Notes: generated by a model not told the origin, from the sequence alone. A stretch of DNA of 64,000 bases from Duganella sp. SG902 (GCF_013376005.1 NZ_JABMJK010000009.1:186001-250000), one strand, 5' to 3'; shown: positions 16,816 through 25,985, counted from the first letter of the stretch. Program-made: numbers and translations.

Positions 16816-17094
16816 ATGAACCCGACCGCCTCCACGCTGGAGTGCCGGCCGAACTGCGGCGCGTGCTGCACGGCCCCCTCCATCACCAGCCCCATCCCCG
16901 GTATGCCGCATGGTAAACCGGCCGGCGTGCGCTGCGTGCAGCTGGCGGAAAACAACCTGTGCCTGATCTTCGGCCAACCCGAGCGCCCCACCTTCTGTGG
17001 CGGCCTGCAGCCGTCCGCGGAAATGTGCGGCGACAGCCGCGAACACGCCATCCACTGGCTCACCACCCTCGAACGCGCAACCGCGCCGGCCTGA
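16816..17094 (+). CDS. YkgJ family Cys-cluster protein
   Basis: A 92-residue protein with eight cysteines at positions 10, 14, 17, 18, 40, 49, 61 and 71. The arrangement begins [12 protein letters not shown] and matches the YkgJ/UPF0153 family, thought to bind zinc or an iron-sulfur centre. The conserved [17 protein letters not shown] and [13 protein letters not shown] segments are present. The gene lies 12 bases after the alpha/beta hydrolase stop and may be cotranscribed. Biochemical role not known. Confidence 0.85.
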   Translation: MNPTASTLECRPNCGACCTAPSITSPIPGMPHGKPAGVRCVQLAENNLCLIFGQPERPTFCGGLQPSAEMCGDSREHAIHWLTTLERATAPA

Positions 17095-17098
17095 TTGC

Positions 17099-17212
17099 TT
17101 AGCGGCGCGCGGCCATTTGGGACAGGAGCCGGATCAACTCGGCCTTGAAGCGGGCGACCAGGGTCGGGCAAGTGCGAATGACGGTTGGATGGCAAACAGT
17201 GGCGGTGGACAT
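17099..17212 (-). CDS. Putative 37-residue small protein
   Basis: An open frame of 38 codons with a strong ribosome site GAAGGAG six bases before ATG. The product reads MSTATVCHPTVIRTCPTLVA then FKAELIRLLSQMAARR. It has two Cys and an amphipathic basic C-terminal helix, and no signal peptide. It diverges from the LysR gene at 17336. The good Shine-Dalgarno makes it more credible than an average short frame, but no homologue was recognised. Confidence 0.45.
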   Translation of the reverse strand: MSTATVCHPTVIRTCPTLVARFKAELIRLLSQMAARR

Positions 17213-17335
17213 GGCGTTCTCCTTCAAAGAAAACTTGTTCATGGAGTTTTAACTGCTTATGGGTTATATTTTCTGCTACCACTGAAGTGTTATCAAACGA
17301 GTTATTTTCGCTATTTGAATAAGAAATCCTAGGTC

Positions 17336-18235
17336 ATGACAAAACCGTTGCGCTCCCTGTCCGGCCTTCTCGATTTCGATTGCGCCGCGCGTTGGGGAAG
17401 TTTCAAGCTGGCGGCGCAGGAATTGCACAAGACGCCGGCCGCCATCAGCCTGCAGGTCAAGCAGCTCGAAGAGGCGCTGGGCTTCGATCTGTTCGTGCGC
17501 CATCCACGCCACATCACCCTGACCGAGAAGGGGCAGGAGCTGGCCGCCACCGTGCGCCGCATGCTGGCGGAACTGAATACCAAGGTCGCCGCCCTGCAAA
17601 CCGGCGATGACGAAAAAATCTTGCGCATCTCGACCACGCACTCGCTGGCGATCAAGTGGCTGGTGCCCCGCATCGCGCGCTTCACGCAGCAGCATCCGGA
17701 CCTCGATATCCGCATCGACTCCAGTGATCAATTGGTGAACATGGACGACGGCAGCACCGACATCGCGCTGCGCACCTACGACGTGGTGCCCGGCGATCCC
17801 GACCTGCTGTTCCACGATAGGCTGGTGGCGGTGTACAGCCCATCGTTGCTGCCTCCCGGCGAAACCGAGATCACCCTGGCCGACCTGCACCGCTATCCGC
17901 TGCTGCACGAGTTCACCACCGACACCTGGATCGCGCTGCTGCGCCAGAACAATGCGCTGAAGGGCAAGTACAACTTCTCGCGCGCCTACACCAACTTCGC
18001 GGTGATGGTGCAGTCGGCGGTGGCTGGACAGGGCATCGCGCTGGTGTCGCATGCCATCGCCAGCGAGGATCTGCGCAACGGCATCCTGAAGATGGTGAAG
18101 TGCGAAAGCGCGCCCTATGGACGCGGCTACCGCGTCATCATCAGCCGCGGCAAGCAAGGCATGAGCAAGATCACGCACTTCTGCGCCTGGCTGCGCGAAG
18201 AGGTCAGCGAGATGCAGAAGGGGCTGATGTGCTGA
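17336..18235 (+). CDS. LysR family regulator, GcvA-like
   Basis: A 299-residue LTTR. It starts MTKPLRSLSGLLDFDCAARW, has the HTH with KTPAAISLQVKQLEEALGF and the wing FVRHPRHITLTEKGQ. The effector domain contains STTHSLAIKWLVPRIARFTQ and SSDQLVNMDDGSTDIALR, which is characteristic of the GcvA subgroup. The neighbouring binding-protein gene overlaps its stop by 7 bases, so the two are cotranscribed. The effector is unknown. Confidence 0.88.
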   Translation: MTKPLRSLSGLLDFDCAARWGSFKLAAQELHKTPAAISLQVKQLEEALGFDLFVRHPRHITLTEKGQELAATVRRMLAELNTKVAALQTGDDEKILRISTTHSLAIKWLVPRIARFTQQHPDLDIRIDSSDQLVNMDDGSTDIALRTYDVVPGDPDLLFHDRLVAVYSPSLLPPGETEITLADLHRYPLLHEFTTDTWIALLRQNNALKGKYNFSRAYTNFAVMVQSAVAGQGIALVSHAIASEDLRNGILKMVKCESAPYGRGYRVIISRGKQGMSKITHFCAWLREEVSEMQKGLMC

Positions 18236-18936
18236 CCGTTCGCTTGATCGCAGCCCTGCTGCTGACCGCCACCACGGCGCACGCCGCCGACAAGGCACCG
18301 CTACGCTACATCGAAAAGGTCGACGGCTGGCTCACCTCCGGCTTTCAGCCGCCCTCCGTGTTCCAGGACCGGCTGGGGGCGGCGCTGGCGCGTCAGCTGG
18401 GTCGTCCGGTGCAATACCTCCAACTGCCGCGCACGCGCCTGATGCGCGCACTGGAATCCGGCGAAGGCGATATCCTGTGCAGCTACCTGCCCGAGTGGCT
18501 GCCCGGCGACGTGGACTGGACCCAGGCTTTCATCCCGATCAGCGAAGTGGTGGTGTCATCGCCACGCGTGAAGCCGCCCGCCAGCGTGGCCGACTTGCGC
18601 GGCAAGCGGCTGGGAACGGTGCTGGGCTTCCGCTATCCGGAACTGGAGAAGATCATTGGCAAGGACTACATCCGCGACGACGCGCCATCGACCGCGCTGT
18701 CGATACGCAAATGGCAGGCCAGGCGTTTCGATTATCTGATCGCCCCGCGCTACGTCGTCGACCGCCACATGGCGGATGGCAGCCTGCCGCCCGGCTCCCA
18801 CGTGCTGACGGTGTACGAGGTGAACTCCAAGTGCGCCGTCTCGCGCAAGAGCCAGGTCAGCGTCGCCGAATTTAACAGCGCCATCGAGGCGCTGGAAAAA
18901 AGCGGCGAGCTGACGAAAATACTCAAAATGCGCTAG
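18229..18936 (+). CDS. Periplasmic solute-binding protein, family 3-like
   Basis: A 235-residue exported protein. Translation probably starts at GTG 18229 within the end of the LysR gene, giving the signal peptide LIAALLLTATTAHA. The mature part has SBP_bac_3 features: LARQLGRPVQYLQLPRTRLM, ALESGEGDILCSYLPEWLP, VADLRGKRLGTVLGFRYPEL and EFNSAIEALEKSGELTKILK. No permease gene is near, so it may serve a sensor or a remote transporter. The stop is 2 bases from the convergent GH3 stop. Confidence 0.8.
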   Translation: MLTVRLIAALLLTATTAHAADKAPLRYIEKVDGWLTSGFQPPSVFQDRLGAALARQLGRPVQYLQLPRTRLMRALESGEGDILCSYLPEWLPGDVDWTQAFIPISEVVVSSPRVKPPASVADLRGKRLGTVLGFRYPELEKIIGKDYIRDDAPSTALSIRKWQARRFDYLIAPRYVVDRHMADGSLPPGSHVLTVYEVNSKCAVSRKSQVSVAEFNSAIEALEKSGELTKILKMR

Positions 18937-18938
18937 CG

Positions 18939-21158
18939 CTACTGTGTCAGCTTGAGCGATCCTTCAAGCCGGATGTCGTCCGAGGCGCTGCCGACCATCA
19001 GCTTGAAATCTCCCGCTTCCGCGCCCCACTTCAACTGGCTGTTGAAGAAGGACAGCGTGTCGCGGTCGATGGTGAAGCTGAGGCGCCGCGTCTCGCCCGG
19101 CTTCAGGTGCACTTTCTGGAAGCCCTTCAACTCCTTCAAAGGCCGCACCACCGACGACACCATGTCGCGCAGATACAGCTGCACGATCTCCGTGCCAGCC
19201 ACCTTGCCGCTGTTGGAGACGTCGAAGGACAAGCTGACCTTCTGCCCTTGCGTCATGGTCGGGCTGCTCAGCGTGAGGCCGGTGTATTTGAAGTCGGTAT
19301 AACTCAGACCATGGCCGAAGGCGTAGCGCGGCGTATTCACGGAATCGATGTAGGCTGACTTGTAGACCACGTTTTTCTCATCCGTCACCGGGCGCCCGGT
19401 GCTGTACTGCGCATAGGACAGCGGAATCTGGCCCACGCTGCGCGGGAAGGTGATCGGCAGCTTGGCCGATGGGTTGTAATCGCCAAACAGCACGCTGGCG
19501 ACCGCGTTGCCACCTTCGCTGCCGGGGAACCAAGCATAAACGATGGCGTCCGCCTGGTCCGCGATGGTGTTGAACACCAGCGGCCGGCCTGCCAGCATCA
19601 CCACCACCATAGGCTTGCCGGTTGCCTTCAGCGCAGTGAACAGCGCCTCCTGCTGGCCCGGCAGCGTGATGTCGGTGCGCGACTTGGCTTCGCCACTCAT
19701 ATCCCAGGTTTCGCCCACCGCCAACACCACGACGTCCGCGCGCGAAGCCGTGGCCACGGCTTCGGCAAAACCCTCGGTGGTCGCGCAGCCCGGGGCACAG
19801 GCCTGTGCGTAGCTTATTTCCGCCTTGCCGGCGTGACCGCGCATGCCCTCGACGATGCTGACGACGCGCGCGCGATTGTCCTGCACCACCCAGCCGCCTT
19901 CCAGGTCGCGTTGCGAGTCCGCCAGCGGGCCGATGACCGCGATACGCTTGCTGTCGCGCGACAGCGGCAGCAGCTTGTTCTCGTTCTTCAGCAGCACGAT
20001 GGATTTCTGCGCCACGTCCAGCGCGGCGGCGCGGTGCGACGAGTCATTCAGCACCGTTTTTTCGCGCGCGGGGTCGGAATAGCGGTATGGATCGTCGAAC
20101 AAGCCAAGTTCAAACTTTTTGTAAAGAATGCGGCGCACGGCGTCATCCAGCACGGACATCTTCACCTTGCCGGCCTTGACGGCGGCCTCCAGATGCTGGG
20201 TATAGGCATAGCCCTCCATGTCCATGTCACTGCCGGCGTTGATGGCCTTGACGGCGGCGTCGGACAAATCGGCGGCATACCCGTGCGGCACCATCTCGCG
20301 CACCGAACCCCAGTCGCTGACCACGAAGCCTTTGTACTTCCAGGCCCCCTTCAGGATGTCACGCTGCAGCATGGCGTTGCCGGTGGCCGGAATGCCGTTC
20401 AGCGTGTTGAAGGAATTCATGAAGGTGGCCGCGCCGGCATCGGCGGCGGCCTTGAACGGCGGCAGGTACACCTCATGCAGCTGCTGCTCGCTCATGTCGA
20501 CCGCGTTGTAGTCGCGGCCAGCGACGGCCGCTCCGTAAGCGGCGAAGTGCTTGGCGGTGGCCATCACACTGTCGGTCGCGCCCAGCTTCTTGCCCTGGAA
20601 GCCGTGCACGCGCGCGGCGGCGATCCGCGAGCCGAGATAGGTGTCCTCCCCCGCGCCTTCCATCACGCGGCCCCAGCGCGGATCGCGCGCCACGTCCACC
20701 ATCGGCGCGAAGGTCCAGTGTATGCCGGCGGCGGCGGCCTCCTTGGCGGCGATGCGCGCGGACAGTTCGATCGCCTCCATGTCCCACGACGCGGCTTCGC
20801 CCAGCGGCACCGGGAACACGGTCTTGTAGCCGTGGATGACGTCGAGGCTGAACAGCAGCGGAATCTTCAGGCGCGATTGCAGCGCCAACGCCTGGATTTC
20901 GCGTGTGTCGGCCACGCCGGTCACGTTCAGCATGGAGCCGACCTTGCCGGCGCGGATGTCGGCCAGCTTGTCGGCATAGGCGCTGCTGGTCGGGCCGGTG
21001 AACTGGCGGCCGGAGAGCTGGTGCAGCTGGCCGACCTTCTCGGCCACCGTCATCCGCTTCATCAGGTCCGCTACCTTGCGGTCGATCTGGGCGTCCTGCG
21101 CTTGTGCGGCGAACGCGATGGTGGCGGCTACGGCCGCGACGATATGGAGTTTTTTCAT
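18939..21158 (-). CDS. GH3 beta-glucosidase, BglX-like
   Basis: A 739-residue periplasmic enzyme. ATG 21158 overlaps the GH2 stop (ATGA) and opens the signal peptide MKKLHIVAAVAATIAFAAQA. The GH3 N-terminal barrel has LLFSLDVIHGYKTVFP, the APMVDVARDPRWGR loop and the nucleophile Asp282 in VVSDWGSV. The C-terminal sandwich with AVIGPLADSQ and a fibronectin-III tail complete the BglX layout. It removes terminal beta-linked glucose or xylose from oligosaccharides. It is the last gene of a three-gene operon with the GH2 and lyase-like genes. Confidence 0.9.
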   Translation of the reverse strand: MKKLHIVAAVAATIAFAAQAQDAQIDRKVADLMKRMTVAEKVGQLHQLSGRQFTGPTSSAYADKLADIRAGKVGSMLNVTGVADTREIQALALQSRLKIPLLFSLDVIHGYKTVFPVPLGEAASWDMEAIELSARIAAKEAAAAGIHWTFAPMVDVARDPRWGRVMEGAGEDTYLGSRIAAARVHGFQGKKLGATDSVMATAKHFAAYGAAVAGRDYNAVDMSEQQLHEVYLPPFKAAADAGAATFMNSFNTLNGIPATGNAMLQRDILKGAWKYKGFVVSDWGSVREMVPHGYAADLSDAAVKAINAGSDMDMEGYAYTQHLEAAVKAGKVKMSVLDDAVRRILYKKFELGLFDDPYRYSDPAREKTVLNDSSHRAAALDVAQKSIVLLKNENKLLPLSRDSKRIAVIGPLADSQRDLEGGWVVQDNRARVVSIVEGMRGHAGKAEISYAQACAPGCATTEGFAEAVATASRADVVVLAVGETWDMSGEAKSRTDITLPGQQEALFTALKATGKPMVVVMLAGRPLVFNTIADQADAIVYAWFPGSEGGNAVASVLFGDYNPSAKLPITFPRSVGQIPLSYAQYSTGRPVTDEKNVVYKSAYIDSVNTPRYAFGHGLSYTDFKYTGLTLSSPTMTQGQKVSLSFDVSNSGKVAGTEIVQLYLRDMVSSVVRPLKELKGFQKVHLKPGETRRLSFTIDRDTLSFFNSQLKWGAEAGDFKLMVGSASDDIRLEGSLKLTQ

Positions 21159-23056
21159 TTGTACTGTTGTTGTTTTTGTTCGTAATAGGACTTCAGCGTG
21201 TAGAAGGCTTGCTTCTTCTTGCCGGTCTCCGAGATCAGGCCCTTGCGGTTCCAATAGTCCTGGAAGTATGGATGCGGACGGCGTGGCGAACGGAAGTCGG
21301 TCAGCACCCACGGCGTCATGCCGCGCAGGCCGGGAATCGCCTCCAGCAGCTTGAAGGTGTTCTTGTACAGCTGATCCTGGTATTCCTCGCTCCATTTGGT
21401 ATCGCTGTCGGCGTGGTAGCCGCCCAGCGCGTCGGCGCCGAACTCGGTCACCAGCACCGGCTTGTTGTAATTGACCTTGAAGGAGAACTTCATCATCTCC
21501 TTGTTGTTGGACCAGTACCAGCCGGCGTACTGGTTAAAGCTGGCGAGGTCGATCTTGTCGGCCAGCGGGTCTTCCACCGTCACCACGTCACCGGTGCGAT
21601 GCACTTCCAGCGCCGCGCCGACCAGACGTGTGCGGTCCAGCGAACGCACGGTGTCGGCCAGCTTGCCCATGAACTCCGTGCGCACCGGGCTGACCGGCGT
21701 CTCGTTACCGATGGACCAGATGATGACGCTGGCGCGGTTCTTGTCGCGCACGACCAGGTCTGTCAGCTGCTGTTTCGCATTGGCGTAGACTTCCGGCTTC
21801 TCCCACGAGATGGTCCAGTACACCGGTACCTCGGCCCACACCAGCAAGCCCATTTCATCGGCCAGCTTGATCATCTCTTCGCTGTGCGGATAGTGGGCCA
21901 ACCGGACGTAGTTGCAGTTCATGTCCTTGGCCCATTGCAGCATCATGCGCATGTCGCCTTCGCCGCGCAGGCGGCCGGGGATCAGCGGATTCTCATCGTG
22001 CAGCGAAATCCCGCGCAGGAAGACCGACTTCCCGTTCAGCAGGATGTCGTGGCCACGCGTCTCGATGGTGCGCAGGCCGATGCGGTCGTTCAGCGTGTCG
22101 GTGGCGCCGGCGATGGTGACGTTGTACAGCTTCGGATCTTCCGGCGACCAGTAGCGCACCTTGTTCTTCGGCAGGGCGATGCTGATCGCGGCGCGGCCGT
22201 TGGCGTCGGTGCGCACAGTGGTTTTCACGCCCAGTTCCGCGATGGAGATGGTGACGTCCTGCGCGCGCTTTGCGCCGGCCATTTGCACGTGGCCTTCGAT
22301 GCGGCCCATGTCGCCCTTGGCCAGCTGGATCTGGTAATCCTCGATGTAGGTGTCCGGCGTTTCGGCCAGCAGCACGTCGCGCGTGATGCCGCCGTAGTTC
22401 CACCAGTCGGTGTTGACGGTCGGGATATCGTCCTGGTGGCGCGTGTTGTCGGCCTTGACCACCACCGTGTTCTCACCCTTCAGCAATCGCCCGGTCACTT
22501 CGAACTGGAACGGCGTGAAGCCGCCCTTGTGGCTCCCCAGCTTCTTGCCGTTGAGGTAGACGTGGGCTTCGTAATTGACCGCGCCAAAGTAGAGGAAGTA
22601 GCGCTTGCCGTCCTTGGGGGCGGCGTTGAATTTCTGGCGCATCCACAGCGTGCCCTCGTAGAACTCCAGCCTGGACGCTTGCGAGTTCCAGTCGCCCGGC
22701 ACCGCCAGCGTGGGCGAACCATCGAAGTTGTATTCGACCGCATCGTCCTTGTCCTTCGGCTTGCGATCGTCATAGAAGCCGCCGGCGCCGGTGGCCGACT
22801 GGTCGAACGGCTGGCGGCGATAGTTGTAGAAGCCTGTTTCGTAAGGATCGATGATGTAGCTCCAGCGGCCATTCAACGACAGCGGCTGGCGGCCATAGAT
22901 GTTTTGCAGCGTGGGCGGCTGCTTAGCCAGTTCGGCGCGGGGGCTGGCGCCCTTGTTGGCCTGCGCCTGTCCCGGCGCCTGGTCGTCCTGCGCCGTCGCC
23001 GCAAAATTCACGGTCAGGCAGCTTGCTAACAGCAGCAGCTTCCACACTTGTCGCAT
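21155..23056 (-). CDS. GH2 beta-glucuronidase/beta-galactosidase-like
   Basis: A 633-residue exported enzyme; signal peptide ends NFAATAQ. The jelly-roll domain contains GTLWMRQKFN and YLNGKKLGSHKGGFTPFQFE, the Ig-like domain follows, and the TIM barrel holds NYVRLAHYPH, the acid/base Glu452 in WSIGNETP and the nucleophile Glu538 in VLVTEFGADALGG. The YNYRRQPFDQ and WWNYGGITRDVLL wording is close to beta-glucuronidases. It would release beta-linked glucuronate or galactose. It sits between a large unknown secreted protein and GH3, ending in an ATGA overlap with GH3. Confidence 0.85.
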   Translation of the reverse strand: MRQVWKLLLLASCLTVNFAATAQDDQAPGQAQANKGASPRAELAKQPPTLQNIYGRQPLSLNGRWSYIIDPYETGFYNYRRQPFDQSATGAGGFYDDRKPKDKDDAVEYNFDGSPTLAVPGDWNSQASRLEFYEGTLWMRQKFNAAPKDGKRYFLYFGAVNYEAHVYLNGKKLGSHKGGFTPFQFEVTGRLLKGENTVVVKADNTRHQDDIPTVNTDWWNYGGITRDVLLAETPDTYIEDYQIQLAKGDMGRIEGHVQMAGAKRAQDVTISIAELGVKTTVRTDANGRAAISIALPKNKVRYWSPEDPKLYNVTIAGATDTLNDRIGLRTIETRGHDILLNGKSVFLRGISLHDENPLIPGRLRGEGDMRMMLQWAKDMNCNYVRLAHYPHSEEMIKLADEMGLLVWAEVPVYWTISWEKPEVYANAKQQLTDLVVRDKNRASVIIWSIGNETPVSPVRTEFMGKLADTVRSLDRTRLVGAALEVHRTGDVVTVEDPLADKIDLASFNQYAGWYWSNNKEMMKFSFKVNYNKPVLVTEFGADALGGYHADSDTKWSEEYQDQLYKNTFKLLEAIPGLRGMTPWVLTDFRSPRRPHPYFQDYWNRKGLISETGKKKQAFYTLKSYYEQKQQQYK

Positions 23057-23066
23057 CCATGTCTCC

Positions 23067-24896
23067 TTATTGGTATTTGATGGTCCACTTGATCGTCAAT
23101 GGTTCTTTCATGGTCAGCTTGCCGGTGCCGCAGGTGACCAGCGTCTTCATCGGCCCATACGGCGCCATGAAATCCTTGCTGCCGTTGGTCGGTGCGAATT
23201 CGCATTGCTGCAAGCCGCTCACACTGTACTCCTTTACGGCGCCCTGCGCGAACGTAACCGTATTGTCCTTGATGCTGGCCTGGTCCGAGAACGAGGCGAA
23301 TTCCAGCGAGATTTTCTCCACCTCCTGCGCGCCCACTGGCGTGTAGACGTCGGTGCGGGTCATCATGCCGTGTTCCAGCGTGTAGGTGGTGCGCAGCTTG
23401 ATGCGGCCGTCCTTGACCGGCGAGCGCTTGCCGAGGCGATCCAGCTCGTCCTGGCGATAGCTGACGGTGTAGCGCTGGCCGTCCTTGCCGGTCTTGATGT
23501 CCTTGATCCACGCCGCGCCGATCAGCTGCGCGCCATCGGCCATGGTGAACTTGGGCAGCAACTGAGGATGCGCGCCGCCGCTGTCGGCCACACCGGATAC
23601 GATGTCGGGCGCGAACGGCAGCGGATAGTAAGGACTGTTGTCATGCTGGCTCACGCCGCCGTTGATCATGTTCAGGCTCACCACATGCGGGCCGTCGCGG
23701 AAAATGGACAGCGCGCGGTCATACTCGCCCTGCGCGAAGATGGTGGTGCTGAATGGCGGGCGGTTCTTGTCCAGCCATGCCTGCAAATCCGCCTTCGGCT
23801 GTACGTCCTTGAAGCCGGCCTTGTTCCAGGTATCGTTGGTGTAGATCAGTTGATGCAGCAGCGAGAAGTTCTCGCCCAGGATGCGGTGCTTGCCGCGATA
23901 GGTATCGGTGCGGCGGCCCTTGCCCCACATGTCCAGCGAGTGCATCGCCGGGTCGTACCAGAAGTTCATGTAGCGTTCCGCGATGCGCGAGGAGAAGGCG
24001 TAGGCGTACTGCTTCTCTTCGGGCGTCAGCACGTCCAGATAGGCGGACACCGACAGGATCTCCACCAGCGCCGTCTCGCCATATGGACCGAGGCTGCGGC
24101 CGAAGCTGAAGCCCTGGCCCTCGGTGTTGGCGACGTTGAGCGCGATATCGGCCGCCTTGCGCAGCAAGCCTTTCAGCTCCGCGGTCGGTTGCAGGCCGGT
24201 TTCCAGGAAGCGCTCGCAGATCTCCGCGATCAGCAGGATGCTGTAACGGTCGAAGCGTCCTTCGCCGTCGGTCTCGTCGGAGAAGCCGAACTTGCCGGAG
24301 TATTTTTTGTAATGCGTGAGCATTTTCTCGAGCAGGACCTTGCCTGCGCTGTCGTCTTCCCAACCCATCATCATACGCAAGCGCGCGATGCTGAACGCCA
24401 CGCCATAGTAATTGGTCGGCAAGTTGATCAGATCCCATTGCGGCGTGACGAAAGTGCGCCAGTCCAGCTGCTTGCGCAGCTTCTCCAGCGTGGCCGGGCT
24501 GACGGCACGCTCCAGCAGGCCGGCCTCCTTCAGCTTCACCAGCGCGCCGATGTAGTAATAAATGCCCCAGGTGTGGTTGTCCATGCCGACCGTCATGTCG
24601 GCGATGTCGCGATAATCCTTGAGCTTTTGCTCCAGCGACGGATCGTCCTTGGCGGTGTTGAGCAGCACGTGGCCCAGGCCCGCCGCCACCTTCCCCGGCA
24701 AGAACTTGTCGCCGCTCTTGAACGGCGAGGCGCCGTCCAGCACCATGTTCTCCCTTTCCGCCACCAGCTTCCTGAAGAAGAAATCCAGTTGCTGATAAGC
24801 GTTGTCTTGAACGATGCGGTTCATCGGCGCCGCCGATGCGGGTGCGCACGCGGTCATCACGGCCAGCGCAGCGGAGGTCAGGGAAATGAATTTCAT
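23067..24896 (-). CDS. Large secreted protein, possible alpha/alpha-toroid lyase/hydrolase, unrecognised family
   Basis: A 609-residue protein from ATG 24896, with a lipoprotein-like signal MKFISLTSAALAVMTACAPA. The N-terminal half (to about 370) is alpha-helical with paired hairpins, including MDNHTWGIYYYIGALVKLKE, INLPTNYYGVAFSIARLRMM and GEGRFDRYSILL, like an (alpha/alpha) toroid. The C-terminal half is beta-rich, with VSLNMINGGVSQHDNSPYY. This arrangement is seen in several polysaccharide lyases and uronyl hydrolases, but I do not recognise a family. It opens the operon to GH2 and GH3 and diverges from uronate dehydrogenase, which supports action on a uronic-acid polymer. Confidence 0.65.
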   Translation of the reverse strand: MKFISLTSAALAVMTACAPASAAPMNRIVQDNAYQQLDFFFRKLVAERENMVLDGASPFKSGDKFLPGKVAAGLGHVLLNTAKDDPSLEQKLKDYRDIADMTVGMDNHTWGIYYYIGALVKLKEAGLLERAVSPATLEKLRKQLDWRTFVTPQWDLINLPTNYYGVAFSIARLRMMMGWEDDSAGKVLLEKMLTHYKKYSGKFGFSDETDGEGRFDRYSILLIAEICERFLETGLQPTAELKGLLRKAADIALNVANTEGQGFSFGRSLGPYGETALVEILSVSAYLDVLTPEEKQYAYAFSSRIAERYMNFWYDPAMHSLDMWGKGRRTDTYRGKHRILGENFSLLHQLIYTNDTWNKAGFKDVQPKADLQAWLDKNRPPFSTTIFAQGEYDRALSIFRDGPHVVSLNMINGGVSQHDNSPYYPLPFAPDIVSGVADSGGAHPQLLPKFTMADGAQLIGAAWIKDIKTGKDGQRYTVSYRQDELDRLGKRSPVKDGRIKLRTTYTLEHGMMTRTDVYTPVGAQEVEKISLEFASFSDQASIKDNTVTFAQGAVKEYSVSGLQQCEFAPTNGSKDFMAPYGPMKTLVTCGTGKLTMKEPLTIKWTIKYQ

Positions 24897-24913
24897 GTCG
24901 TCTCGATTATTAT

Positions 24914-24959
24914 TGGAAAACGTTTTACAGATAGTATGTGATTTCGCTGCTAAGGTAAA
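24914..24959 (-). promoter_or_regulatory. Promoter and LacI-type operator of the GH2/GH3 operon
   Basis: On the minus strand, TTTACC (24954-24959) and TACTAT (24931-24936) are separated by 17 bases, a plausible sigma-70 promoter. Immediately downstream is the near-perfect palindrome TGGAAAACGTTTTACA (24914-24929), of LacI/GalR-family or cre-like form. It would block elongation or open-complex formation. A second operator controls the divergent udh gene. Confidence 0.6.
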
Positions 24960-25000
24960 CACTTACAAGGCAGGAAAAAGCTGGCTTTTTGACGAATCGA

Positions 25001-25045
25001 TTGACCTGACGAAGAATTTCGCTATACTGCCGATTAAACGTTTAA
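25001..25045 (+). promoter_or_regulatory. udh promoter with overlapping palindromic operator
   Basis: TTGACC (25001-25006) and TATACT (25023-25028) lie 16 bases apart. The 12-bp palindrome TTAAACGTTTAA (25034-25045) starts at the predicted transcription start. A LacI/GalR-type repressor is the best guess, since the centre CG with A/T flanks fits that family. No LacI gene is present in the window. Confidence 0.6.
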
Positions 25046-25066
25046 CCATAACCTGCAAAAGCAACC

Positions 25067-25879
25067 ATGACCACTACCAAACCATTCAACCGCATCCTGC
25101 TGACCGGCGCCGGCGGCGGCCTGGGCACCGTCCTGCGCGAGCGCGCCAAGGCCTGGGCCAATATCGTCCGCCTGAACGACGTCAAGGACCTCGGCCCGGC
25201 GCGCGAGGGCGAGGAAATCGTGATTGGCGACCTGGGCGACCGCGACAAAGTCATGCAGATGATGGAAGGCGTGGACGCGGTGCTTCACTTCGGCGGCATT
25301 TCGGTGGAAGACAAGTTCGAGCCGATCATGAATGCCAATATCCTCGGCCTGCATCACCTGTATGAGGCGATCCACAAGTGCGGCGTCAAGCGCGTGATCT
25401 ACGCCAGCTCCAGCCACGTGGTGGGCTACTACAAGACCACCGAACTGGTGGACGCCGGCATGCCGCTGCGTCCGGACGGTTTCTACGGCGTGTCGAAAGC
25501 GTTCGGCGAGGCACTGTCGCGCTACTACTACGACCGCTTCGGCACCGAGACCGTGTGCCTGCGCATCGGCTCCTCGTTCCCGGAGCCGAAGAACCCGCGC
25601 ATGATGGTCACCTACCTGGCCTACGACGATCTGGTCGAGTTGATCCGCTGCTCGCTGTTCACGCCGCGCGTGGGTCACACCATCACCTTCGGCACCTCGA
25701 ACAACGCCATCAAGTGGTGGGACAACAAATACGCTTCGCACCTGGGCTATGTGCCCAAGCACAGCTCCGCGGAATTCGCCGGCCATTTCCCGGATAGCGC
25801 GGATTATCCAGCGGCTGGCGACGCACCAACCATCTATCAGGGCGGCCCATTCGTGACGGCAGGCCCCATGTACAAATAA
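25067..25879 (+). CDS. udh: Uronate dehydrogenase
   Basis: A 270-residue short-chain/extended dehydrogenase similar throughout to characterised bacterial uronate dehydrogenases. Rossmann motif LLTGAGGGLG (11-20), NAD-binding loops, VLHFGGISVEDKFEPIM, YASSSHVVGYYKT and catalytic Tyr140-x3-Lys144 in FYGVSK are seen. The family-specific RIGSSFPEPKNPRMMVTYLAYDD region is present in similar form. It oxidises glucuronate or galacturonate to the aldarolactone with NAD, feeding the oxidative uronate pathway. The location next to GH105 and GH2 supports uronate-polymer use. Cytoplasmic. Confidence 0.92.
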   Translation: MTTTKPFNRILLTGAGGGLGTVLRERAKAWANIVRLNDVKDLGPAREGEEIVIGDLGDRDKVMQMMEGVDAVLHFGGISVEDKFEPIMNANILGLHHLYEAIHKCGVKRVIYASSSHVVGYYKTTELVDAGMPLRPDGFYGVSKAFGEALSRYYYDRFGTETVCLRIGSSFPEPKNPRMMVTYLAYDDLVELIRCSLFTPRVGHTITFGTSNNAIKWWDNKYASHLGYVPKHSSAEFAGHFPDSADYPAAGDAPTIYQGGPFVTAGPMYK

Positions 25880-25885
25880 AACCCG

Positions 25886-25967
25886 GTCATCCCGGCGAAG
25901 GCCGGGATCCATAGAACGCCGCTGGTGAGATGTACTCAGCATGGATCCCGGCCTGCGCCGGGATGAC
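25886..25967. repeat. Short palindromic repeat, GTCATCCCGGC type
   Basis: The element begins GTCATCCCGGC and ends GCCGGGATGAC, and each end forms its own short palindrome (CCCGGC...GCCGGG) with ATCCAT inside. The pattern is like dRS3/REP-type intergenic repeats common in proteobacteria. A second, less GC-rich relative is at 52801-52878. It lies between udh and the GH105 gene. Confidence 0.65.
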
Positions 25968-25985
25968 GATGGCTAAAGGAGACGT

